A DNA stretch of 64,000 bases from Euborellia annulipes (lineage: Eukaryota; Arthropoda; Insecta; Dermaptera; Anisolabididae): the NCBI GenBank assembly GCA_023213315.1, contig JAKCPI010000996.1, positions 19,528 to 83,527 on the forward strand, written 5' to 3'. Below the pieces are notes generated by a model. That model did not search any database, was not told the origin of the DNA, and worked only from the letters and a program-made list of their open reading frames with translations. Shown piece after piece: positions 32,765 to 43,439 of this stretch. Position numbers and translations under genes: made by a program. Numbering within the stretch: the first letter of the stretch is position 1; the number at the start of each line of letters is the position of its first letter.

Positions 32765-32813
32765 TTATCGCCCTGAAGATGAGATCGACGTGATCCCGAA
32801 ATGTCGACAATAA
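32765..32813 (+). ncRNA. Small hammerhead ribozyme-like core, solitary
   Basis: CTGAAGA (32773-32779), stem II GAGATC with GATCCC (five of six pairs), GAAAT (32798-32802), GTC (32803-32805), then GACAATAA pairing with TTATCGCC as stem I. Six of eight stem I pairs form. The two failures are C opposite A where T would pair, the expected result of T-to-C transitions on one strand. Stem III is again reduced to nothing. No mirror partner is seen nearby. Confidence 0.55.
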
Positions 32814-33632
32814 TCAAATAATTTCCTTATCACTTCCTGGCTGCCATACATCTTCCTGATCCTAATAATTGCCACTCAGCCATCGAAATTCTTCTATTTA
32901 AAGAATGTGTTTTGTTTGCTGTATTATTTTAAACCATTGAATTTGATCATTTCATATTATTTCCCATGACGTATTTTGTAAATGAACATATTCCTCTATA
33001 AAATTTAATAAGGAGATGTTAATTAAAGTTCGACGCTTGGCTTAATTATTTAGTTCAAATGATGATGTAATTTAGCAAATATAGCTATAAATCTCAAGTC
33101 GATAGTTTGAAATTAAATGTATATTCACTTACACAGACACAAGAGCTTGAAAATGGTTTCAGTATGAATAAGAAAAAAATGTGACAAGATTCCAAAAAAT
33201 CTTAGAATTTCAAATTTTATATTAGCTAAAGATAGATAGGGTGTCTTAAATTGATAAAGTATCGAAGAGAAGAACAGTTAACAATAAAATACTCCGATTG
33301 CTTTTATATTTGTAGGGAGAGAGTAAAAAAGAGGGGAGACTTTTAACTGAAAATGAGAAAATAAAGTCTATAAAAGTGTCTCTAAAGAGATATAAAGTCA
33401 ATCACTGTAATTTACTGTATTTTACTTAGGATTCTTCAATAATCCCTAAGAAAATCGATTATTTTATATTTATTTATTTATAAAAAAATCATTATTTGAA
33501 AAAAATGTAAGCTTTATAGCGGACAAAGGAGAAGAGAATAAATTTTAACCCTCCACGAGTACGTGAAAGTGCACTGCCCTGAGCCCGGTAAATCAAGTAA
33601 GAATGTAGCCAATTTAATTTATCACAGTTTTT
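32814..33632. other. Spacer, no supported gene
   Basis: A+T-rich sequence with short frames only. No repeat ends recognised. Confidence 0.4.
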
Positions 33633-34270
33633 TACTTTCTCATAGCTATATGTATATGCCTAGTATATAGAGAGAACATATTGGATTCATGTCAAAAATT
33701 CGATGTCGAGATTTTGATGGATATACACGTAAGTGTGTGTCTGTCTGTCTGTGTGTGTTCAATTTTAAGCATGAAGGAATTGAGCTAGGAGGTTAAAATT
33801 TTATATATAAGTTAGACCCCCCCCCCCTCCCCCCGGGAGCGTGAAAATAAGCTTTTAATCAAAATCAACCAAAAGAGTACTGGTACTTTAATGATGTACT
33901 TTTTGAGTTTTTTTGAATTTTCTCAAAATTCGCTCCAACGATTTTTTTTTTTAAATTCATAAATGTAATTATTTTTTAGGTGCTCTTTAAAATGTATATT
34001 CTCATTTTGCCATTGAAATCTTCTGAAGACCCCTTTACTCTTGTACTTCATAGGAAGAATAGGAGAAATGTTTGCCATGGTATCAAAATAAATAAAAAAT
34101 TTAAAATATTTTCTCCCGTTTATAAATTTTACACCTTGAATTCTAATATATCGGCGGAAATTAAATATATCTCGACACAAAAAATCTGGTGTGACAAGCA
34201 AAGAACACAACTTTCGATTAGAGAGTTCGGTAAGAGAAAGTTGTGTGCTGTGCGACCAGTCACACCAGAT
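33633..34270 (+). mobile_element. HINE-like element
   Basis: Starts TTACTTTCTCATAGC and ends with the full hairpin (CTGGTGTGACAAGCAAAG..GTCACACCAGAT at 34270), followed by a long A run. The CA/GACA tract is reduced (GTGTGTCTGTCTGTCTG near 33733). A C run lies near 33819-33834. Confidence 0.7.
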
Positions 34271-35009
34271 TAAAAAAAAAAAAAAAAAAAAAAAAAGTAA
34301 AAATGTTTTAAATATTTATGAATAGGTATCTATTTTAATCTTTTCGATTTTCCAGATACGCAGTCAAAAATTTTAATTATGAATAAGAGGACAAAAATTT
34401 TCATAGTGCTCTTATTATCAATAAATAAGCAATTATTCTAAATCATAAAAAAAGAGGGGAAAATAGAGCAAGGTTATTTAAAATAAAAGTGAATTTCCTG
34501 TGAGTTAGGCAACCTATATCACGATCTGTTTAATGGGAAGTGTTCCCAGCGCAACAAGGCGGAGCCAGTTTGTAATATTCTAAGAGTAATACACTATATA
34601 TTATTTAATATTTGATCTATTCGAAAATAAAAAATAATATTACCCTATTCTATCAAAAGTCTAATGCCCAAAAATATAGGCCTACATTTTTGAAAAGATG
34701 AAAAGTGACTATTAATAGGCTACTAGCCCACCTTCGCTAATGAGAAGTTGGTCAAAAAGAGCGCGACAGACATGCGGACGGACACTCCGCTCTAATATAT
34801 ATATAAGTTCTAATTAGCAAAGTTCTTAACTTCATTTTTGTTTATTTTTCAGGAGAGCCAAAAAAACATTTCATTGTCATTGTTAGAGCCACTGTTAAAC
34901 ACTTTTCGAACTGAAAAATTTGAATTACGCTCTTAACCAGTTCAGGGCATAAGGAGAATGATATTTTTCAACAGAAAATACAAAAAAATGATTTTCGAAA
35001 AAAAGTGGA
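34271..35009. other. Spacer, no supported gene
   Basis: Begins with an A run of 24. Otherwise A+T-rich with no recognised element. Confidence 0.4.
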
Positions 35010-35225
35010 GTTTCAACCTCCTAGCTCAATTCCTTCATTGTAAAAATTGAACCCAGACAGACAGACACACACACACGGACAGACAGACCATGTCGCGAAA
35101 ACCATTTTTTTGGAATCAGGGGACCTCAAAACGTGTATATCCATCAAAATCTCTACATAGAATTTTTGACATGAATCCAATACTTCCTCTCTATATTTAT
35201 TAACATATAGAGGTAAGAGAAAGTA
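35010..35225 (-). mobile_element. HINE-like element, hairpin end lost
   Basis: Starts within the body at TTTCAACCTCCTAGCTC and runs through the GACAGACAGACAC tract and GGGGACCTCAAAACG to GGTAAGAGAAAGTA. The hairpin and most of the body are missing. Confidence 0.65.
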
Positions 35226-35796
35226 AAAAGTCACGGATAATGAAGAGATAATACAATTATTTAAAATTGGTTTTAATTTGAGTATTATTTGCCAAAACTA
35301 AAATTAGAATTGAAATCTTCACATCATTCAATATTGCATTATATTATAAAACAGTTTTGTAATATATTCCCATTTCCTGAATTGGATCTGTTTTGTAAAT
35401 GTTCTAAAAAACACTTTGAAGATAGATAATACGAATTTAGGTATACAAGAGAGTCAAATTACACAGTGCTGGTTGGCCAATAAATATCAAATTCCATTAG
35501 AGGAAAATTCAATTCCGCCTATCGAATCATACAAACATAAATGCCAACTGAACCAAGTCAGTTTAGTTGGTATTGTTTAATATTTGCAACCAGGGAACAA
35601 ATCGATCCTCTCTTTTTGTTTAATCTAATCAGTACAATATTTATTTAATAGACAATTCCAATGGGAGGTGAAACGAATCACGTAATTGGGATTCGGCTAG
35701 GTCAATTTTTTTTTTTTTTTAAACCTCTATAATTACGACTAAATATACCCTTTTGAATATAAAATTCTAGATTAATATGGACTTCTTTTTTTAACA
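35226..35796. other. Spacer, no supported gene
   Basis: A+T-rich with no long frames or repeat ends. Confidence 0.4.
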
Positions 35797-36075
35797 ACCA
35801 ACTACGCCAAGCCCGAGGGCATGCGGACTTTGAAGTGATAGTAAAAACATTTTGTTTGGTACAAATAGTGTATAAAAATATAAAATTCATGCTCTTGATA
35901 ATATTAACTTCCCGCTATAAAAATTCATTCATCTGCGTATCCGCGATCCTTGGTACAAATTGCCAGCACGCTAACCACTACACCAAGGCCCGGGTGCAAG
36001 AAATAATACTTTATTTTTAATTAATTAGAGACGGGATCTAAATGGCCTTCGATACCAAAAAATACCTTAAATAAA
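35797..36075 (-). repeat. Two tRNA-like SINE heads, reverse orientation
   Basis: On the minus strand, GCCCTCGGGCTTGGCGTAGTTGG (35800-35822, read in complement) and CCCGGGCCTTGGTGTAGTGGTTAG (35972-35995) are box-A-like SINE heads. The second is followed by the GCGTGCTGGCAA block. The adjoining ATGGCCTTCGATACC resembles SINE tails at 39330 and 58590. Neither has a clean box B, so they are decayed. Confidence 0.4.
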
Positions 36076-36500
36076 AAAGACCTTAAATAATAAAATTAAA
36101 AAAAATAAAAAAAAATTTATTCAAAAATTCTTTTCTAAATTTCGTAACTAGAATAATCCATTTTTTTATATTTATCTATATTTTCTGCATAAATTTAATT
36201 TAAAAAAATATTAAAATAAAATAATTAGATTTAAAATAATTAGATTTAAAATAAATTAGATTTAAAATAAATATTATTGTCTAATCAGTGTGCTACAAGA
36301 AAAAAAAGCCCCGAGAAAATTCCTTCAGATTCTTAAGTAAAATGATCTCCTGAATCCAAATATGACCTTCGTTTTCCCCCAGCACGTACCGTTTTCGGGG
36401 GGGGGGGGAACCCCTACTTATTTCCACCCCTTTTCGTTAATTATAGGGCCACGAAAAAAATTTGGAGGGATGAAAAGGAATATTTTAGCCCTAACATTTC
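36076..36500. other. Spacer
   Basis: A+T-rich with tandem AATTAGATTTAAAATA text (36225-36270) and a G run at 36398-36408. Confidence 0.4.
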
Positions 36501-36508
36501 TTCAGAAG

Positions 36509-37684
36509 TAGGGATACGGTATCGAAAAAAAGAATCGATACTTGTACTTGGTATCGTATCGAAAGGAAAGTATCGATACCAGAAAGTATCGGATGAAAAC
36601 TATCGATACCAGTAGGTATCGAGTATTTTTTAAAGTATGAGTAGGGATACGGTATCGAAAAAAAAGTATCGATACTTGTACTTGGTATCGTATCGAAAGG
36701 AAAGTATCGATACCAAAAAGAAAAAAGTATCGATACCACTAAGTATCGAGTATTTTTTAAAGTATGAGTATTTTTCCTCTTTTTTAAATTTTTTCGGCAT
36801 CTTAGGCTCCTGACGTCGTTCAAAGGGCCCAATGGAAGATCAATGGGGTATACTGGTATGCCGCTTTCCTCAAAGTAATGAGTACCAGGAGGACGGGGCT
36901 TTCTCAATAAAAATACGGATTTCGCCAAAATAAAAGTCTGTCCATTTTCACTGGTCAACAAAAATGAACTTTTTTTCTTTCTAGAAATATTTTTCATAAA
37001 TTCAAATATCATTTAAGTTTTTCTCCATCAGGCTCAGTTTTAGAGATATATAAAAAAATATTTTAATAGAAAAAGTGCTCTAAACGGCTGATGGAAAAAT
37101 TCTAACTACATATCTGAATTCACTATAAAAAAATGTACTAAATTCACTAATCAGATTTCTTGTGAAGAAAATCTTGTCGACCAGTATTTTTATTAGTTTA
37201 TATATTGGCCTTTCTATGTAATATTTGCGCACTTTTAAATCTAGTAAATACAGTTTGCAATAATACAAAAAAAATTAAATTAGAAATTTAATGTTATTAA
37301 ATGAAATTAAAAAGTATCAAATTTTCCATTATTAATAAATAATTATTAGGAATATGATGGAATAAAGTCTATCCCACAAATATCGACCTTTTGCTATATA
37401 TCAACTTGCTATTTATATCAAGGAAAAAAAAGAATATGCGATATTCTTTGGCAGAATCGCAATTAAAATATTTATATAACGTTTAAAGTCTATCTATATA
37501 GCCTAAGATGCCGAAAAAACATTAAAAAAAAAATGATATTTGAATGAGTACTTTTCATTCGATACCGGCAATTAAGTAGTCATATGAGTAAAGTATCGAA
37601 AGAAAAGTATCGAGTAAAAAAAGTACTAGTATCGAAACAAAAGTATCGATACCAGGAAGTATCGATACTTTTTTCGTGTCCCTA
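36509..37684. mobile_element. hAT-type element rich in TATCGATA, 8 bp target duplication
   Basis: Ends TAGGGATACGGTATCG (36509) and the complement ..CGTGTCCCTA (37684), flanked by perfect TTCAGAAG (36501-36508 and 37685-37692). GTATCGATAC-type palindromes crowd both ends. The left terminal block of about 134 bp is tandemly duplicated (36509-36640 and 36642-36775). An open frame of 173 codons on minus (36491-37012) partly overlaps these repeats. Its N-terminal half (to about 36800) is non-repetitive and could be a transposase scrap, but I recognise no motif. Confidence 0.75.
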
Positions 37685-37692
37685 TTCAGAAG

Positions 37693-37862
37693 GTCTAGAG
37701 AAGTGAAAAGTTAAAAAACATTAACATTTGGAACCAAGGGGGGGATGTGGGGGAGGATTTTGTTGTTCAAATGCAAAAAAATCATTAAAAATGATCGATT
37801 TTTTCTGATTTTTTCCAATTTTTTCACTGATTTTCTACATATTCCAGCTGACAGACGTTTCT
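37693..37862. other. Short spacer
   Basis: Contains a G run near 37740 and T-rich text. No feature. Confidence 0.4.
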
Positions 37863-38205
37863 GGACATCCCGGCCTGTGGAAGGGACGTAAAGAAGGTTC
37901 CCTCTCTGTGATGCATTCTTCGAAAGGAGTAGGCTACACGCCGATGCTGAGGGAGTCCCTCCTCAACTAGGACATCCTCCATATCATAGAAGAGATTGGA
38001 TAAAAGGAGGTGAAACCAGAAATAAGGATAGCAAGAGACGAAAACAGGAGGAGGAGTTAGAGACAAGGAAATAATGTAACTTCACGGGGTGCCGATAGAT
38101 AGCTACGACCAGAGGCCGGTTGGGTTTTAGATGTGTGTCTTCGTGCACGAAACCACCTCGGGTAAATAAACGGGGAACCCGATAAGAATTTCAAATAATA
38201 ATAAA
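37863..38205 (+). mobile_element. SINE, 5'-truncated relative of the 15 kb SINE
   Basis: Closely matches the 15229-15588 part of the long SINE (GTGGAAGGGACGTAAAGAAG, GGAGTAGGCTACACGCCG, CTTCACGGGGTGCCG). The tRNA-like head is missing, and it ends in AATAATAATAAAG. Five-prime truncation is usual for retrotransposed copies. Confidence 0.7.
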
Positions 38206-38246
38206 GAGTATCGTTAAAAGGCATAAGTTGCTGAAAAGACTGTATG
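38206..38246 (+). repeat. SINE tail fragment
   Basis: TATCGTTAAAAGGCATAAGT then TGCTGAAAAGACTGTATGAA corresponds to the 3' part of the SINE at 51504-51771. Confidence 0.45.
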
Positions 38247-38290
38247 AACACCTGACAAAGATCTAAAATTAGACCGAAACATCGTGCATT
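38247..38290 (+). ncRNA. Hammerhead-like core, degenerate
   Basis: CTGACAA (38252-38258; expected CUGANGA, so one core G is lost), a stem II AGATCT..AGACC around AAAATT, GAAAC (38276-38280) and ATC. Stem I (CAC with GTG) is short. Probably inactive. Confidence 0.35.
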
Positions 38291-38299
38291 GGAAGTTTC

Positions 38300-38649
38300 A
38301 TTGGTGAAGAGGCTACTACTTCCTGGCTGCCATTGATCTCATCATCTAAAATATTATCTAAAAAAATCCGAAAACAAAATAAAATTTTTACGACAAATAG
38401 ACAGAATTAAATTTACAGAAATGAACGATGTTTGTTAAATATTCTTTTCTCCCTCTCGCTTTAGGTTTAATTTGAAAGAGAGCTCGTTATTATTTAGGTT
38501 TAAAAAAAAAAAACAAAAAAAAACGAGTGCCTGGCAAAGTAAGTTAACGAAATTATGGTTATTTATTTGAAGTCAACTTTTAGTGTTAAATCTCAAGAGT
38601 GGGGGAGTCGCGAGGTTATTTAACAAATTAGTTCTTTTTATTGTAGTTG
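38300..38649. other. Spacer
   Basis: A+T-rich. Nothing recognised. Confidence 0.4.
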
Positions 38650-38960
38650 GGTTCATTTTGAGGCTTGAGTCGCGTTGGCGTTTAAAAGGTTTTTAAGAAA
38701 GAACTCTCTCTCTCTCCTTTTTGTGGACCATTTCATCCCCTTTGGAACACTAATTGGGAGCAACGGGCGGTCGACATCCACCTCTCCCTCCCCCCTAGTT
38801 GGACCACCATCGGCTAATTGTCTTGGCATTCTGAGACGCGGGGGGTGGCTTAATCCCTGCCACGTGGCGATCCAACCTCCCCAAAAGGCATTAACATTTA
38901 AACTGTGAGTGCGGTTCGGACGACGTCCTCCTCCTTGCTTACTTGCTTGCTTCAGGATAA
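38650..38960 (+). promoter_or_regulatory. CpG-containing G+C island, possible first exon or promoter
   Basis: The sharpest G+C rise in the window, with CGCG, GACGCGGGG, CGGACGACG and CACGTGG. A good splice donor, AAACT|GTGAGT, lies at about 38904. Both strands have open frames but neither begins with ATG, so I do not call a protein. Such an island next to a donor would suit a 5' untranslated exon, but no transcript evidence is available. Confidence 0.25.
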
Positions 38961-39681
38961 GTCTCTCCTCTTCCGTTCTTTTTTTTCGTTTCATTAACTT
39001 TGCTCTTTAAAAAAAAAAAAATTCAATCATTTTAAGTAGAAAATGTTAAATAGAGCAATGGTAAATGGATTGGGATAATTTTTCTAATTTTCGATCAATA
39101 AATTTATGAGTGTAGAGTAGAAAGGCGACAAGAGAACTTCCAATTTCAAGTTTTTCTTATATTTTTTTTATTTAGATTCTTTAAGATTCTTATGTTGAAG
39201 CTAACAAAAAACTTGTAAAGTACGGTCGTAGGCTACATAGCTTTTATATACCGTTCGACCTCGCAGATCAGAACCGGAAATTTAAAAACTTGAGCAGTAG
39301 CTTTGAAATACATTTAAATAAATAGTGACGGGGTATAAATGGCCTCAGATGCTGAATAAGAAGTTTAAAAAAACAAACTCTTAAATGTTCTCGGCAGCCG
39401 AGAGGTCAACTTAAAAAAATAGAGAGGCCATATCCTTGGAGAATAGCAACAAAAAGCTGCCCGAGCTAAAGCTTAACAGGCCTGTTTTACTTTTCTTAAT
39501 ACCGACCTGATCAAAGGCTAAAAAAATATAAATAAGTAGTTTAAATAAAAAATAAGTAAGTTTAAATTTTTCATTTTTGTACAAATAAAAATTTGTTCAT
39601 GATTAGATTGTTCATTTTTTTTAAATGACATTTAAGGTCCTTTTCAGCATTCAAGGCCATTTAGACCTCGTCTCTATTTAT
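38961..39681. other. Spacer, no supported gene
   Basis: A+T-rich. SINE-tail-like GGGGTATAAATGGCCTCAG at 39320-39338. No frames of interest. Confidence 0.35.
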
Positions 39682-41570
39682 TACTTTCTCTTACCTATGT
39701 ATATATGTAATATATATATACCATGGGGAACATAAACATTTGCACCCTAGCCTGTTTGAAAGACGCCTACTAGTTAGGCAGCCCAATCGACTCACCACTA
39801 CATATGCAGTGTCTGTGTGAATTTACCTGAGCTAGGGTTCTGAGGGTCTTTATGATAGACCATAAACCAACCCTTTTGATCAATCTATATAGCGATATAG
39901 CGTAGCCTTTTCATATCAAATGAATTTGATCTCAAATTAATAGAATTTCAACATTTTAATTAATCTTATCTTCTTATTTGGAAAAAATTAACTTATTTCA
40001 CAATTTGAACGAAACTTGTGTCCCAATTTTTAGTAAAATTTTTCCGATATCTATAGACCTTTATACCAGGTAATAATATCTCGGGGCGTTAAAATATTCT
40101 TATTTATATTCTTAAAAAAAAAAAACTGTTATTTCGGATTTTTGTCTCGAGAGGTCTTACAACATAGAATGTGGCATGTTCAGACAATAGATAAAATTTA
40201 AATAAAATAAGAGAAAGTAAAAATTTGCGAATTCTTCTTTCTATCTCGCAATGCAAGAAGCCAGATCGATGAAATTTAATAAATAATTCTTGCCCTAAAA
40301 TTAGAGATCTGTTTCAAATTTTGTAGTAAATACTTCAACCGGAAGTAGGCCTACTTTACCTAAGATTATAGAAGTATTTTAAAAATGTAATATTTTTAGT
40401 AAAGAAAGTGAGAAAGAAATGCACTTCTCTTTTGAGTAGCAAAGTGGCGAAAATATATTTCAATTCTTTGCTATCGATTCTGGCCTATTAATTTGTTGCC
40501 CGGCTATTTAAATGTATGGTATATGCTTATAAAACTTTCAAACCCTTCTTACCAAGAATGGAATTAGGCCACTTTCAAAATTAATAACCAGATTAAAATA
40601 TTTTTAAAAGGTAATTTTTATAATCTTAGGTGAAGTGCTAACTACTTCCGGTTGAAGTATTGTAATTACTCCAAAATTTGAAACAGATATACAATTTTAG
40701 GGTAAGAATTATTTACTAAATTTCACCGATCTGGCTACTTGCATTGCGAGATAGAGAGAGGAATTCGCAAATTTTTATTTAAAATGTATCTATTTTCCAA
40801 AGGGATGGTTTATGGCTTCTTCATAAAATACCCTCAGAACCCTAGCTCAGGTAAATTCACACAGACACTGCATATGTAGTGGTGAGTCGTTTGGGCTGCC
40901 TAACTAGTAGGCGTCTTGCAAACCTGTTAGGGTGCAAATGTTTATGTTCCCCATGGTATATAGAAAGTATTGGATTCATGTCAAAAATTCGATGTCGAGA
41001 TTTTGATGGATCTTCACGTTTTGAGGTCCCCTGAATCCAAAAAAGTGGTTTTCGCGACATGGCCTGTCTGTGGGTGGGTGTGTGTGTGTTCAATTTTAAG
41101 CATGAAGGAATTGAGCTAGGAGGCTGAAATTTTATATATAAGTTAAACACCCCCGGGACCGACAAAATAAGCTTTTAAACAAAATCGGCCAAAGAGTACT
41201 TAGTACTTTACTGATGTAGTTTTTCAGTTTTTTTCGATTTTCTCAAAATTCGCTCTAACGATTTTGATTAAAATTCAAAAATCAATTATTTTTTAGATGC
41301 ACTTTCAAATGTATATTCTCGTTTTGCCCTCAAAATTGTTTAAAGCACACTTTACTCTTGTGCTTCATAGGAAAGATAGGAGAAATGGTTGTCATGGTAA
41401 CAAAATATAAATATTTTCCTATGTTTATAAATTTGACATCTTAAATTCTAATATATTGGCGGAAACTAAATATATGTCGACACAAAAAATCTGGTTTGAC
41501 AAGCACAGAACACAACTTTCGATTACCGAAGGTAAGAGAAAGTTGTGTGCTGTGCGACAGTCACACTAGA
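39682..41570 (+). mobile_element. HINE-like element split by a long-TIR insertion
   Basis: The 5' terminus TACTTTCTCTTACC lies at 39682-39696 and the TATATATA tract at 39710-39720. The element resumes at 40957 (TATAGAAAGTATTGG) and ends in the hairpin GTCACACTAGA at 41570. The 1.2 kb in between is another element inserted in the TA tract. The HINE body includes a CAGTAAAGTACT-type block, TTGTCATGGTAACAA near 41388 and a GGGTGGGTGTGTGTG tract. Confidence 0.75.
39721..40956. mobile_element. Long-TIR element inserted in a HINE
   Basis: Ends CCATGGGGAACATAAAC (39721) and the complement finishing GTTCCCCATGG (40956). The inverted arms extend at least 160 bp from each end (GCAGTGTCTGTGTGAATTTA and complement). 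A second inner pair (AACCGGAAGTAGG near 40338 and its complement near 40625) shows the arms reach far inward, with unequal deletions. The flanks are TA/TATA, fitting a TA target. No transposase frame; superfamily not assigned. Confidence 0.7.
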
Positions 41571-41589
41571 TTTTTTCATTTGGATTGGA

Positions 41590-41690
41590 AGCCAAATAAA
41601 TTTTTGTCGCATGAGACCGGATGCGAACCCTTGACGTTTGGTACCAGAAGCTAATGCACTAGCCCTGAGCAACAGGTCAAGGGTATTGTT
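41590..41690 (-). repeat. tRNA-derived SINE head, reverse orientation
   Basis: On minus: TTGCTCAGGGCTAGTGCATT as box A, then GGTTCGCATCC as box B (complement of GGATGCGAACC near 41620). The body is not evident. Next to the hairpin end of the HINE. Confidence 0.5.
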
Positions 41691-42139
41691 CATTTTATTT
41701 CAGTGGTTTTGCTACCAAGCCTATTCAATATTCATTCAATTTGTATTATACAATATTGTTTAGAGATCCAATTACACGTGGATAATGATGCGACGCTATC
41801 AATATGTTCGTTAGTGAAGAATTTATTGAACTAATTATATCCCGATCGGTTTCGGAATTCCAGAAATATTATCCTAACTCTAAGGTCAAAGTTGCCTTTT
41901 GCTAAACGTCACTAAACAATCACAAAACTTGTACTTTGAAATTCTATACTCACAACCTCTTCTCACTGAAATTGCCGGACTAACAAGGATTTTACCAAAT
42001 AGAACCATTGGAAAGTAAATTCGCCCTCTTCGCCTTTAAGAGAAAGTATTTTAACTTTAAACTTATAACAGTTAAATTAAAACTAAATACACGCGGTGTT
42101 ATGTTTCAATATATTGCAATATTATTTATTGGTATGAAC
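41691..42139. other. Spacer
   Basis: Moderately A+T-rich. No convincing frame or repeat end. Confidence 0.4.
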
Positions 42140-42182
42140 ACTTAAAACGTATTTCGACGTTTGGTGGCCATCTTCAGATACT
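42140..42182 (-). ncRNA. Hammerhead-like motif
   Basis: Minus strand: CTGAAGA (42177-42171), TGGCCACCAAACGTC, GAAAT, then ACGTTTT. The stem II pairing is imperfect and the cleavage triplet unclear. It follows the same CTGAAGATGGC..GAAA pattern as the copies at 49.8 and 61 kb. Confidence 0.35.
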
Positions 42183-42505
42183 AAATTCACTTCTGAAGAT
42201 AATACAGTACGTGTCTAAATACGAATTAAGTAGTTAAGTGGTTAGGAATTATTTCGATAAATTTAATAGGCCTAATTTAGAAAATATTTCAATTTTTCAT
42301 GCTTTTTTTTGGGGGTGGAAAATGACATCTCAACTTTGGACCTAATTTACAAAGAAACACTCATTTTTAAACAATCTACCCAGTATATTTATTAAATAAA
42401 AAAGAAGGCGTGACCTTTCAAAATTATTTAATTTGTGGGGACGACAGCCCTCAGAACCCACATTCTCTACGCTTATCGCTCAAATCAAAACTATTATTTT
42501 CCCTT
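42183..42505. other. Spacer
   Basis: No feature recognised. Confidence 0.4.
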
Positions 42506-43146
42506 ACAAGGGGAGTGCATCGCATTCATGTCACGGATTTGAACGAAAATTTTTTTATGTATAGTACTTAATGAAAAACAAATTCTGTTAAAGCGAGAGA
42601 ACGCACTACTCAACTGTTCGTCTAAAAAAAAATGTTAAAAATTTTGCCATCATGTCTTAAGCCATTGCTAACAACGATAGCCGCGATAGATAGATCGGTA
42701 GCGTTCATTCTTTGTAAACATGAAAATCCGAGTTCAAATCTCGCCCTGTGCAACTAATTTTTTTGTGTAATTTACTTTTTTTTGTATTTCTAAGAATATT
42801 TTTTAATATTAATAAATAAATAAAAAGTTTTTTTTTAATTATTCGATTTTAATTTTTAACATGTTGTTACATATAGCCTATTTAAAGAAAATTCAAATGC
42901 GAACTCGGGATTTCATGTTTACAAAGAATGAACGCTACCGATCTGCCTATCGCGGCTTTTGTAAATCTTTTTGTTAACAACGGCTTAAGATATGCTGGCA
43001 AAATCTTTAACATTTTTTTTTTTTTTTTTGGACGAACCGTTGAGTAGTGCGTTCTCTCGCTTTAACAGAATTTGTTTTTCATTAAGTACTACACATAAAA
43101 ATTTTTCGTTCAAATCGGTGAAATGAAGGCTATGCACTCCCCTTGT
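42506..43146. mobile_element. Palindromic element with tRNA-like arms
   Basis: Ends ACAAGGGGAGTGCAT (42506) and ATGCACTCCCCTTGT (43146). Arms of about 230-250 bp flank a loop near 42745-42890. Each arm contains tRNA-like text. On plus, GATAGATAGATCGGTAGCG serves as a D-arm/box A, and CGAG-TTCAAAT-CTCG is an intact T-arm (42730-42744). The mirrored arm repeats it less perfectly on minus. A palindrome built from two opposed tRNA-derived units is unusual for SINEs. No protein. Confidence 0.6.
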
Positions 43147-43289
43147 TAGTTAGGTAATAACAAAAATATTTATAAATTTGTTTGAAAGAAAATCCTTAAC
43201 AAATAAACTTTTTTGATAAAAAAAAAAAACCAACAGCTTTAAGTAAAGTAACCAGAAATTAAATAATTCCAAGTCTTCCCCAACAGCAC
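43147..43289. other. Short spacer
   Basis: No feature seen. Confidence 0.4.
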
Positions 43290-43435
43290 AAAATATTGAG
43301 CAATGTTGCAGAAACATTGCGAATCTTGGCAACATTGCAGCGGCAATATTCCAAACTAGCAATATTGCTGTTTGAGCTGCAATATTGCATCAATGTTGCC
43401 GCAATATTGTCAACATTGAGCAAGATTGCAATATT
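43290..43435. repeat. Cluster of GCAATATTGC-type short palindromes
   Basis: At least ten variants of CAATATTG or CAATGTTG/CAACATTG occur in about 145 bp (for example GCAATGTTGC, GCAATATTCC, GCAATATTGC, GCAATATTGT). They are spaced irregularly by roughly 10-20 bases and often form inverted neighbours. This could be a cluster of binding sites, a degenerate micro-palindromic satellite, or a transposon subterminal region. Confidence 0.5.
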
Positions 43436-43439
43436 CGTG

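Noticed and set aside
36491..37012. 173-codon minus-strand frame, the longest in the window
   Set aside because: Its C-terminal half is a translation of the TATCGATAC terminal repeats; the rest has no recognisable motif, so it is not called as a gene.
38653..38994. Coding frames on both strands of the CpG island
   Set aside because: Neither starts with ATG, both are low-complexity at one end, and they overlap each other.
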